Below, one piece after another: positions 1 through 5,634 of a DNA stretch of 5,634 nucleotides. Both the position numbers and the translations under genes were made by a program. Within the stretch, counting starts at the first letter, position 1; the number at the start of each line of letters is the position of its first letter. The DNA is from Alphaproteobacteria bacterium. Its GTDB lineage: Bacteria; Pseudomonadota; Alphaproteobacteria; RS24. The notes below the pieces were generated by a model. The model was not told where the DNA came from. It made no database searches and worked only from the letters and a program-made list of their open reading frames with translations. The stretch lies in the NCBI GenBank assembly GCA_022428185.1, contig JAKMCZ010000017.1, forward strand, positions 1-5,634, written 5' to 3'.

Positions 1-216
1 CAGCAGGATAAGGGCGATAATCAGACCGAACAGGCCGGTCGCTTCTGCCAGGGCAAAGCCCAAGAGCAGATTCGGGAACTGGCTTTGTGCCGCTGACGGG
101 TTGCGCAATGCACCTGCCAAGAAGTTACCGAAAATAGTTCCGATTGCCATACCGGCACCGGCCAAAGCGATACATGCGATACCGGCTCCAATATATTTTG
201 CTGCTTCTGCTTCCAT
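1..216 (-). CDS. atpE: F0 ATP synthase subunit c (partial, 3' end cut by window edge)
   Basis: Proteolipid subunit that oligomerises into the proton-driven rotor ring of the inner-membrane F1F0 ATP synthase. The 72 visible residues start MEAEAAKYIGAG and form the family hairpin: helix 1 (about residues 8-32) with glycine-rich GAGMAIG, a cytoplasmic polar loop with R38-N39-P40 that contacts the central stalk, and helix 2 (about 50-72) reading GFALAEATGLFG. Glu58 is the proton-binding carboxylate. Alphaproteobacterial c subunits are usually about 74-76 residues, so only a few codons and the stop are missing. The ATG start has a strong GGAGG 8 nt upstream. It follows atpB after a 64-nt gap, in the usual a-then-c order; b'/b genes are expected next. 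In helix 1, Ala24 sits where related proteins often have Gly, a mild variant. Identification is very secure. Confidence 0.97.
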   Translation of the reverse strand, partial: MEAEAAKYIGAGIACIALAGAGMAIGTIFGNFLAGALRNPSAAQSQFPNLLLGFALAEATGLFGLIIALILL

Positions 217-224
217 GGTTTTAA

Positions 225-229
225 CCTCC
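225..229 (-). promoter_or_regulatory. Strong ribosome binding site of atpE
   Basis: A perfect GGAGG on the minus strand, 8 nt from the atpE ATG, in an A/T-rich leader (the stretch 251-264 is almost all A/T). It is the best Shine-Dalgarno in the operon, which fits the need for roughly ten or more c subunits per single a subunit. This is seen in sequence; the strength is inferred. Confidence 0.75.
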
Positions 230-270
230 AAGATTGCCCGTAGGCGTTAGTTAATTTAAAAATCCGAATA

Positions 271-285
271 ACTGATGCAATCAGT
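271..285 (-). other. Hairpin over the atpB stop codon in the atpB-atpE junction
   Basis: A perfect inverted repeat, ACTGAT-TGC-ATCAGT on the minus strand, gives a 6-bp stem with a 3-nt loop. The atpB TGA stop (281-283) lies inside the upstream arm. A run of five T follows after about seven nucleotides. The stem is A/T-rich and short, so it is a weak terminator at best. It could act as an mRNA processing or stability element or leave translation of atpE independent of atpB. Function is inferred. Confidence 0.4.
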
Positions 286-1057
286 GATCCATGTGGATGG
301 CTTCGTTTAGATAAATGCATGTCAAAATGGTGAACACATAGGCTTGCAAGCCTGCAATCAGCAGTTCCAAGCCGGTGAACGCCACCATTAAGGCAAACGG
401 CGCAATGGCCAGCGGTACCAAACCGGCTGAGCCGAGGCCGACAACAAACCCGCCGAAAATCTTCAGCATGGTGTGACCGGCCATCATATTGCCGAACAGA
501 CGAACCGATAAGCTGACCGGGCGCGTGAGGTAAGAAATCACCTCAATCAGCACCAAAAGCGGCAGCAGAAAAACCGGAATGCCCGATGGCACAAATAATT
601 TCAGAAAGCCGATACCATGGCGCGCAAAGCCGACGCCAGTAATCAGCAAAAACACCGCAGCCGCCAGCGCGAAAGTGACAATTAAATGGCTGGTCACGGT
701 AAAGCTATAGGGCAGCATGCCGAGCATGTTGCAGAATAAGACGAACATGAACAAAGAGAAAATGAAGGAGAAATATTTCATTCCCTCCGTGCCGACATTT
801 TCTTTAATCATATTGGCGACGAAGCCGTAAGCCATCTCGCCCATAAGTTGCATGCGGCCCGGCACAATGGCTGTGCGGCGCGATGCGAAAACCATAAACA
901 GGCTGGCCAGACCAACGGCCAGAACCATCCAAAGCGATGAATTGGTGAAGGATGTATCAATGCCGGCGACGGTTGGAAGGTCAATAATCGGATGCACCTC
1001 AAACTGGTGCATCGGATCAATTCCAGCGCCTCCTTCAGCTCCCGTTTTGCCAGCCAC
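281..1057 (-). CDS. atpB: F0 ATP synthase subunit a
   Basis: Integral-membrane stator subunit that forms the two proton half-channels against the c-ring. The 258-residue product is of typical alphaproteobacterial length. It has an N-terminal DPMHQFEVHPI segment, then hydrophobic helices near residues 41-58, 96-115, 121-144, 158-175, 180-196 and 202-250. The conserved LSVRLFGNMMAGH places the essential Arg at R186 (E. coli R210); LQAY supplies Q238 (E. coli Q252). H195 and E231 occupy the places of E. coli E219 and H245, the reciprocal swap known from mitochondria and alphaproteobacteria. The start is GTG, preferred because GAGGAG lies 6 nt upstream. An alternative ATG at residue 16 (1012) has GGAGG only at a distance of about 15-16 nt. 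The gene starts 3 nt after the atpI stop, which implies translational coupling. Confidence 0.97.
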   Translation of the reverse strand: MAGKTGAEGGAGIDPMHQFEVHPIIDLPTVAGIDTSFTNSSLWMVLAVGLASLFMVFASRRTAIVPGRMQLMGEMAYGFVANMIKENVGTEGMKYFSFIFSLFMFVLFCNMLGMLPYSFTVTSHLIVTFALAAAVFLLITGVGFARHGIGFLKLFVPSGIPVFLLPLLVLIEVISYLTRPVSLSVRLFGNMMAGHTMLKIFGGFVVGLGSAGLVPLAIAPFALMVAFTGLELLIAGLQAYVFTILTCIYLNEAIHMDH

Positions 1058-1060
1058 GCT

Positions 1061-1414
1061 TTACTCCTCGTTATCTGCAGCGGCGGAAGTTTTCCGTGCT
1101 GCGTCCAGCTCGTCCTGCTTGCGGCGCATTTCAGCGACCGTGCGGACTGAATTCATCAAACCGGCACCCATACCGAGCACCAATAACAGCAACATAAAGA
1201 TAGGCTCCGTGCCAAGCACCTTGTCTATCCACCAGCCGATAAAACCGCCAACGCCGATACCTGCCAACATTTCAACGGTCAAGCGCCAGGCGAGACCTAA
1301 CATATTGGCATTGGCGCGGCTCTGATTATCCTCAGGCTGATGCCGCTGCCGAGAAGCAGAGAGCTTCTTTTCCAGAGTGTCCAATCGATCACGCTTACTA
1401 TCTTGTGGCGCCAT
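1061..1414 (-). CDS. atpI: F0F1 ATP synthase assembly protein AtpI
   Basis: Small membrane protein of the AtpI family, non-structural, implicated in assembly or stability of the c-ring and in some species linked to Mg2+ supply. The 117-residue product has a charged N-terminus (residues 1-38, rich in Lys, Arg, Gln and Asp), a first transmembrane helix around 40-63 with GIGVGGFIGWWID, a short polar turn (KVLGTEP), a second helix around 71-90, and a charged C-terminal tail. This two-helix plan and the GxxxGWxxD pattern are typical of alphaproteobacterial AtpI. The ATG at 1414 is chosen because AAGGAG lies 8 nt upstream; the frame stays open further upstream to 1510, but that extension runs across the promoter and has no family resemblance. 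It is first in the atp operon and 3 nt ahead of atpB. Confidence 0.93.
   Translation of the reverse strand: MAPQDSKRDRLDTLEKKLSASRQRHQPEDNQSRANANMLGLAWRLTVEMLAGIGVGGFIGWWIDKVLGTEPIFMLLLLVLGMGAGLMNSVRTVAEMRRKQDELDAARKTSAAADNEE
1064..1069 (-). promoter_or_regulatory. Ribosome binding site selecting the GTG start of atpB
   Basis: GAGGAG lies 6 nt upstream of the GTG at 1057, inside the last codons of atpI; the atpI TAA (1063-1061) falls between it and the GTG. This arrangement supports the GTG over the internal ATG at 1012 and suggests that ribosomes ending atpI re-initiate on atpB. Confidence 0.7.
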
Positions 1415-1422
1415 CGTCTTAT

Positions 1423-1428
1423 CTCCTT
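1423..1428 (-). promoter_or_regulatory. Ribosome binding site deciding the atpI start
   Basis: AAGGAG, 8 nt upstream of the ATG at 1414. It identifies this ATG, rather than the upstream in-frame start at 1510, as the beginning of atpI. Its first A also belongs to the TGA of a possible leader ORF (1428-1448). Confidence 0.75.
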
Positions 1429-1448
1429 CAAACGGCAAGACTGAACAT
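1428..1448 (-). CDS. Possible leader mini-ORF (MFSLAV) in the atpI 5' leader
   Basis: Downstream of the predicted promoter and 13 nt before the atpI ATG there is an ATG followed by five codons and TGA, encoding MFSLAV. It has its own GAAGAG-type ribosome binding site (1458-1463), 9 nt upstream. Its TGA overlaps the start of the atpI Shine-Dalgarno, so a terminating ribosome would sit on that site. Such a small ORF may well be chance; there are no repeated regulatory codons that would mark a classical attenuator. Confidence 0.2.
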   Translation of the reverse strand: MFSLAV

Positions 1449-1506
1449 TTAATTCTGCTCTTCAAACCGCCAAAAACCCAGCATTTCTGCCCGTCGGATG
1501 AGGCGC

Positions 1507-1535
1507 ACACTACTTTTAAGCGGCATAATTGTCAA
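1507..1535 (-). promoter_or_regulatory. Sigma70-type promoter of the atpIBE operon
   Basis: A perfect -35 box TTGACA (1535-1530) is followed by a 17-bp spacer and TAGTGT (1512-1507) as -10, which keeps the T-A---T pattern. Initiation would fall near 1500, giving a leader of about 86 nt before atpI. It lies 16 nt past the smc stop codon. The spacing and strong -35 suit the alphaproteobacterial housekeeping sigma factor. The -10 is imperfect (3 of 6), so the call is probable, not certain. Confidence 0.6.
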
Positions 1536-1550
1536 GCGAGGGATAACAAT
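1528..1550. promoter_or_regulatory. Inverted repeat over the -35 box, possible operator
   Basis: ATTGT (1528-1532) and ACAAT (1546-1550) form a 5-bp inverted repeat with 13 bp between the arms, covering the -35 hexamer of the atp promoter and directly abutting the smc stop codon. Position and symmetry would suit a repressor or activator site. The arms are short and A/T-rich, so chance is a serious alternative, and no regulator can be named. Confidence 0.25.
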
Positions 1551-4500
1551 CTAACCTATTGATTTTGTTTCTAAATTATCTTTTTCCGCCATTTTGTCGC
1601 GGCCGGATTCGGCAAATTGTTCAGCCGTGGACAAATCAACCGATAGAAGCTGGCTAACACCGCGTTCTTGCATGGTCACACCAAACAACCGGTCCATGCG
1701 CGCCATGCTGAGCGCATGGTGGGTGATGACCAAAAAGCGGGTGCCGGTTTCATCAGCAATTTCTTTCACCAAATTGCAGAAACGCTCAACATTGGCATCA
1801 TCAAGTGGCGCATCAACCTCATCGAGCACACAAATGGGTGACGGATTGGTGAGGAAGACGGCGAAAATAAGTGCAGTTGCCGTCAACGCCTGCTCACCGC
1901 CCGATAGCAGCGACATGACTTGCGGTTTTTTGCCCGGCGGGTGGGCTAAAATTTCCAGACCGGCCTGCAGCGGGTCATCGCTCTCGGTCAGGGTTAATTC
2001 TGCTGAGCCACCACCAAATAATTGCGTGAACAGACGTTTGAAATGCCCGTTAACCGTCTCAAATGCAGCCAGCAAGCGTTGACGCCCTTCGCGGTTAAGC
2101 TGACCAATGCCATGCCGCAGCTTGTTAATGGCGGTGGTCAATTCTTCATGCTCGGCGGTCATGGTATCAATTTGTAGCTGAATTTCTTCAGCCTCTTCGG
2201 CGGCGCGCAAATTCACCCCACCGAGATTTTCGCGCTCGCGACGCAATTTCTCTAACTTGCTCTCCATCGCCTCAGCTTCGGGGAACAGTTTTTCAGGGTC
2301 GTGACCGGAAATGACGAGTGCCTGCTCCGGCTCAATTTGCAAAGCCTCGCGCACACGCTGGGCGGTTTCGTCAAGACGCTGCTTATTGCCGTCCAATGTC
2401 GCCTCTAAACGCACTTGCGTTTCACGCGCTTGATTGACCGCGGCTTGCGTTTCGCGGGCCTGCATATCGGCTTCGCTCAATCGGCTTTCCGCAATGGCCA
2501 ATGCATCGGCAGCCTGCTTGCGGGCATCCTCAGCCTCGACGACCATATCGGCCAGCTTGGCACGACGCGCGGCCAGATTGGTTGGCACATCTTGGTAGCC
2601 GGTTAATTCTTTTTCCGTCGCTGTGCGACGCTCGGACAGAGCATTAATATGACTGCCTGCCGCTTCTTTGCGTTGCGACCACTGCTTCTCATCACCCGAC
2701 AGACGCTGCATTTGGGCGTCGCGCGCTTCGCGCCGCGATTTCAACCCGTCCAGCGCGCCACGCTTTTCGCCATGCGTCAAACGTGCTGCTTCAACCTCAC
2801 CGCGCGCCGTCTCCACGGCCTGCACCAACGCTTCCTGCCCGCCGAGATTGTTAAGCTCTTGCGCGGCATTGGCGTCGCTGCCGCTCAGTTCGCTCAAATC
2901 CTCTTCAATGCGCCGCACGCTGCTATCCAGCGCTTTCAGCTTTTCATTTTGCGCGGCTACTGAGGTTTCCGCTTCGGCCAGCAATTTTTGTGCTTCAGTG
3001 CGCGCAGCATTCGCCTCGCGCGCGCCAATCCGCGCGCTATCCTGTGCGTTGCTGGCAGTGTCCACCTCATCGCGCGCATTATCTTGCGCTGTCACAGCGG
3101 CGGCAACCGCTTGCTCGGCTGCCGGGATAGCGGTTTGCAAATCTTCCAGACGGGCGCGTTGCGCCAACCTTTTAGCAGCACCGGTCGGCGCTTCGGCCTT
3201 ATGGCTAAAACCGTCCCACCGCCATAAATCGCCTTGCTGTGACACAAGTTTTTGGCCCGGCAAGAGGGCTGACTGCAGCGCCTCGCCTTGCCTATGCTCA
3301 ACCAATCCGACCTGAGACAAAGCGCGCGTCAAAAGCGACGACCCGGCCACATAAACGGCAAGGCTTTCCACGCCATCGGGTAATTTTTGCGCCAGTGCTT
3401 CGGCGCCCAGCTTGGTCCAAGCCGCCGGTGCATCGGCATCAGGTGAAGCCTCAAGGTCATCGCCCAAGGCGGCGCCCAAAGCGGTTTCATAGCCATGCGT
3501 CACCGTCACATCATCAACAAGCGCGGCATAGGCATCATCTTCTTGACGTTCAAAAAGCAGAGCCAAAGCATCGCGCTCCCCAACCAATCGTTCAAGGGCG
3601 GCGCGCGCCTCGCGGGCCGGTTCGGCCGCTGCGCTTTGGGTTTCGCGGGCGGCGCGATAGGCCGTCTCTGCATCGGTGAGGGCTTTGCGCGCTGCGGCGT
3701 CTTTGCTGTCCAAATCCTGCAATTCGCTGCGCCGAGCGACGACATCAAAATCGGTCGACATGGCGTTCTCAACATCGCCGCGTGTGTTTTGCGCTTGCGT
3801 CTGCTCGGCCATCAGCCTTTCGCGACGCTGCGCGTTTTGCGCCAATGTCGTTTCAAGCGCCTGCTTGCGCGCCTCATATTCTGCCGCTGCGCGATTGGCT
3901 GCGTCATAAGCCGTCTCGCTCTCATTCAGGGTCGTCACAGCCTCAGCCAAAGCGGCTGCCGCTTCAGCCTCGGCGGCTTGCTCATCATCTGAAATCGAGG
4001 CTCGGATTTCCGCTTCCTCTTCAGCCAGTCGCGTCAATTGTGCCTCGGCATCGGCCAATGATTGGGTTTCGCGCGCAACATCTTGCAGCACGGTTTCAAT
4101 CTGTGATTGCAAACGGGCAATCATCTCTTCGGCGCGCTGCGCTTCGGCATCCAGATTATCTTGCTCAAGCTTCAAGCGACGCAGACCGGCAGCCGCTGCA
4201 ATTTCGCTATCGCGCAATGCGGGCAGGCTGGCCTGCGCCTCAGATTGCGCCGTGCTGGCCTGCGCCGACGCCACACCGGCTTCCGATACGGCTTTTCGCG
4301 CATCAACCAATTCGCTGTCGCATGCCTCAACCGCATCAACCGCTTGTTGCCAGCGCAAATGCAATGACAGCGCTTCGACCTCACGAATTTGACCGGAGAT
4401 ATTTTTATAGCGGCTGGCCTGTCGCGCTTGGCGTTTCAACTGGCGCGACTGGGTTTCCAAATTAGTGATGGTTTCTGCGAGCTTTTCGAGATTGCGCTCG

Positions 4501-5060
4501 GCACTGTTCAAGCGCAACTCGGCCTCATGGCGACGCGAGTGAAGGCCGGAAATACCCGCCGCTTCCTCCAGAATACGCCGCCGCGCTTCCGGCTTGGCGT
4601 TGATAATCTCGCCAATTTGTCCCTGTTTGACCAAAGAGTTTGACCGCGAGCCTGTCGAGGCATCGGCAAACATAAGCTGCACATCGCGGGCGCGCACATC
4701 GCGACCGTTAATCCGATAGGCCGAACCGGCATCGCGCTCAATGCGCCGCACCACTTCAATATTGTCGCTATCGTTAAACTCGGCCGTCGCGCCACGCGCC
4801 GCATTGTCGAGCATCAACACCACTTCCGCGTGATTGCGTGCCGGACGCACATTGGTGCCGGAGAAAATAACATCTTCCATGCCCGAACCCCGCATGGATT
4901 TATAAGAGGTTTCGCCCATCACCCAACGCAGAGCTTCCAGCAGATTGGATTTGCCGCAACCATTGGGGCCGACAATACCGGTCATGCCGGGCAGAATGTC
5001 GAGGTCAACGGGCTCGACAAAGGATTTAAAACCGGTCAGACGCAGACGATCGAATTTCAT
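1551..5060 (-). CDS. smc: Chromosome segregation and condensation ATPase SMC
   Basis: Large ABC-type ATPase that dimerises and, with ScpA/ScpB, extrudes and aligns DNA loops to condense and segregate the nucleoid. The 1169-residue product is intact and of normal length. The N-terminal head has Walker A GPNGCGKS (31-38), the R-loop Arg at SMRGSG (R57) and the Q-loop near Q146. Antiparallel coiled-coil arms rich in Ala, Glu, Arg and Gln span about 170-495 and 630-1000. Between them lies a hinge (about 505-625) of the reduced alphaproteobacterial kind, ending GQKLVSQQGDLWRWDGF. The C-terminal head has signature LLSGGEQ (1051-1057), Walker B ICVLDE (1076-1081, catalytic E1081), D-loop near D1083-D1088 and a His switch at ITHH (1112-1115). 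The ATG is fixed by the canonical N-terminus MKFDRLRLTGFKSF and by GAGGGG 9 nt upstream. It begins immediately after the stop of the thioredoxin gene. No frameshift or missing catalytic residue is seen. Confidence 0.98.
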   Translation of the reverse strand: MKFDRLRLTGFKSFVEPVDLDILPGMTGIVGPNGCGKSNLLEALRWVMGETSYKSMRGSGMEDVIFSGTNVRPARNHAEVVLMLDNAARGATAEFNDSDNIEVVRRIERDAGSAYRINGRDVRARDVQLMFADASTGSRSNSLVKQGQIGEIINAKPEARRRILEEAAGISGLHSRRHEAELRLNSAERNLEKLAETITNLETQSRQLKRQARQASRYKNISGQIREVEALSLHLRWQQAVDAVEACDSELVDARKAVSEAGVASAQASTAQSEAQASLPALRDSEIAAAAGLRRLKLEQDNLDAEAQRAEEMIARLQSQIETVLQDVARETQSLADAEAQLTRLAEEEAEIRASISDDEQAAEAEAAAALAEAVTTLNESETAYDAANRAAAEYEARKQALETTLAQNAQRRERLMAEQTQAQNTRGDVENAMSTDFDVVARRSELQDLDSKDAAARKALTDAETAYRAARETQSAAAEPAREARAALERLVGERDALALLFERQEDDAYAALVDDVTVTHGYETALGAALGDDLEASPDADAPAAWTKLGAEALAQKLPDGVESLAVYVAGSSLLTRALSQVGLVEHRQGEALQSALLPGQKLVSQQGDLWRWDGFSHKAEAPTGAAKRLAQRARLEDLQTAIPAAEQAVAAAVTAQDNARDEVDTASNAQDSARIGAREANAARTEAQKLLAEAETSVAAQNEKLKALDSSVRRIEEDLSELSGSDANAAQELNNLGGQEALVQAVETARGEVEAARLTHGEKRGALDGLKSRREARDAQMQRLSGDEKQWSQRKEAAGSHINALSERRTATEKELTGYQDVPTNLAARRAKLADMVVEAEDARKQAADALAIAESRLSEADMQARETQAAVNQARETQVRLEATLDGNKQRLDETAQRVREALQIEPEQALVISGHDPEKLFPEAEAMESKLEKLRRERENLGGVNLRAAEEAEEIQLQIDTMTAEHEELTTAINKLRHGIGQLNREGRQRLLAAFETVNGHFKRLFTQLFGGGSAELTLTESDDPLQAGLEILAHPPGKKPQVMSLLSGGEQALTATALIFAVFLTNPSPICVLDEVDAPLDDANVERFCNLVKEIADETGTRFLVITHHALSMARMDRLFGVTMQERGVSQLLSVDLSTAEQFAESGRDKMAEKDNLETKSIG

Positions 5061-5634
5061 TTACTGCGTCCCCTCATAACCGGCCAAAAGCGGTTTCAGA
5101 AGTTTCTCAAACGCGGCAAGCGGCTGATTGCCCTCCAGCTTTTCACCATTGATAAAAAATGTCGGTGTCGAGCGCACACCCAATTCTTCGGCGGCGGCGG
5201 TTTGAATTTGTCGAATCCCATCAAGGCGGTTTTGATCTTTCAGGCAAACCACAAAATCGCCCTCGGACAAGCCGGCTTGTTTCGCCATGCCCTGCAAGAC
5301 ATCCATTGGCTGCTCCGCTTGTATCCATTGCTGCTGCCGCTTGAATAAAATATCCAGAAATGTCACGCGCGCTTTGGGCGCAACGCAATGCGCCAGCATC
5401 GCCCCCGCCGTTGCGTATGGGTCAAACGGGAAAGGTCGGAAGTAAATTTTCACCAGCCCTTTATCGATATATTTTTCTTTCAAATCCGGCAAAGTCTCGC
5501 GGTGAAAAGCGCCGCAATGCGGGCAAGTAAGTGATGAATATTCGACAATCGTCACCGGCGCATCGCTATCGCCAAGCATAATCTCGCCAAGTGGATTGGG
5601 GGCTTCAAGCGGCCCCAGACCGGAGGTGTCAATC
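5061..5634 (-). CDS. DsbA-family thioredoxin-fold thiol oxidoreductase (partial, N-terminus outside window)
   Basis: Probable periplasmic or membrane-anchored disulfide exchange protein of the DsbA/Thioredoxin_4 group. The 190 visible residues begin mid-gene: the frame is open to the window edge and reads GPLEAPNPLGEI before the first Met, a family-like linker, so that Met (5579) is not taken as the start. The expected signal peptide or anchor would lie upstream, unseen. The redox motif C-P-H-C is at visible residues 37-40 in YSSLTCPHCGAFH, a FRPFPFDPYA strand-helix segment follows, and the cis-Pro loop STPTFFINGEKLEG has P157. Two further Cys, at 83 and 130, are outside the active site. A gene of this family directly ahead of smc is, as I recall, a recurrent alphaproteobacterial arrangement. 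The exact substrate is unknown, and oxidase or isomerase activity cannot be told from sequence. Confidence 0.92.
   Translation of the reverse strand, partial: IDTSGLGPLEAPNPLGEIMLGDSDAPVTIVEYSSLTCPHCGAFHRETLPDLKEKYIDKGLVKIYFRPFPFDPYATAGAMLAHCVAPKARVTFLDILFKRQQQWIQAEQPMDVLQGMAKQAGLSEGDFVVCLKDQNRLDGIRQIQTAAAEELGVRSTPTFFINGEKLEGNQPLAAFEKLLKPLLAGYEGTQ
5070..5075 (-). promoter_or_regulatory. Ribosome binding site of smc inside the upstream gene
   Basis: GAGGGG lies 9 nt upstream of the smc ATG, inside the last codons of the DsbA-like gene. The upstream TAA (5063-5061) touches the smc ATG (5060-5058), giving TAAATG with no intervening base. This is a typical termination-reinitiation layout. Confidence 0.6.

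Noticed and set aside
852..1325. 157-codon plus-strand open frame opposite atpB and atpI
   Set aside because: It covers two well-identified genes on the other strand and its translation has no family resemblance.
1472..1490. Small hairpin GCA-GAAA-TGC followed by TGGG and five T on the minus strand, as a possible terminator of smc
   Set aside because: The stem is only 3-4 bp, the T-run is not adjacent, and the site lies downstream of the predicted atp promoter, where termination would silence the operon.
1415..1510. N-terminal extension of AtpI to the upstream in-frame start at 1510
   Set aside because: It would start inside the predicted -10 box, lacks a ribosome binding site in a transcribed region, and adds a Cys-containing segment not seen in the family, whereas the ATG at 1414 has AAGGAG at 8 nt.
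1528..1550. Reading the inverted repeat as a true LacI operator
   Set aside because: Only one half matches the lac operator well and the spacing differs; no LacI-family gene is in view.
2668..3315. 215-codon open frame on the plus strand inside smc
   Set aside because: It is antisense to the coiled-coil part of an intact smc. Its Ser/Ala/Arg/Cys-rich translation is the usual shadow of Ala/Glu-rich coding sequence, with no recognisable domain.
3239..4465. Several further plus-strand open frames of 77-227 codons over the smc arms
   Set aside because: They overlap one another in different frames, are rich in Arg, His, Pro and Ser, and lie wholly opposite smc codons. I see no family motif in them.
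5061..5579. Taking the Met at 5579 as the start of the thioredoxin-like protein
   Set aside because: The frame is open upstream to the window edge with family-like sequence (GPLEAPNPLGEI), and no clear ribosome binding site precedes that Met.

Overview
The window looks like core chromosome of an alphaproteobacterium. The main reasons are an F0 ATP synthase operon opening atpI-atpB-atpE, a subunit c that starts MEAEAAKYIGAG, a subunit a carrying the His/Glu swap seen in alphaproteobacteria and mitochondria, and a DsbA-like thioredoxin gene directly upstream of smc, whose hinge has the reduced form ending in GDLWRWDGF. I cannot name the order or genus from sequence alone. Base composition and codon use look uniform, and I see no mobile element, RNA gene or CRISPR array.

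All genes lie on the minus strand, so transcription runs from high to low coordinates. First (5634-5061) is the C-terminal 190 residues of a DsbA-family CPHC thiol oxidoreductase, whose N-terminus lies outside the window. Its TAA stop is followed at once by the ATG of smc (5060-1551), an intact 1169-residue chromosome-organising ATPase. A 136-bp gap (1550-1415) follows. It holds a good sigma70-type promoter (TTGACA, 17-bp spacer, TAGTGT), a possible inverted-repeat operator over its -35 box, and a possible six-residue leader ORF ending in the atpI ribosome binding site. Then come atpI (1414-1061), atpB (1057-281), a 64-bp AT-rich gap with a hairpin over the atpB stop codon, and atpE (216-1), cut by the window edge a few codons before its end.

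Two functional units are joined here. The dsbA-like/smc pair is probably one transcript, translationally coupled, combining an envelope thiol protein with chromosome condensation and segregation. The atp genes make the membrane F0 sector: AtpI helps assembly of the c-ring, AtpB (a) provides the proton half-channels and the essential Arg, and AtpE (c) forms the rotor ring with its proton-binding Glu. The b/b' genes would be expected just beyond position 1. With no convincing smc terminator, some read-through from smc into the atp operon is possible. I did not find an obviously new biological system; the noteworthy points are regulatory details and the smc-atp junction.
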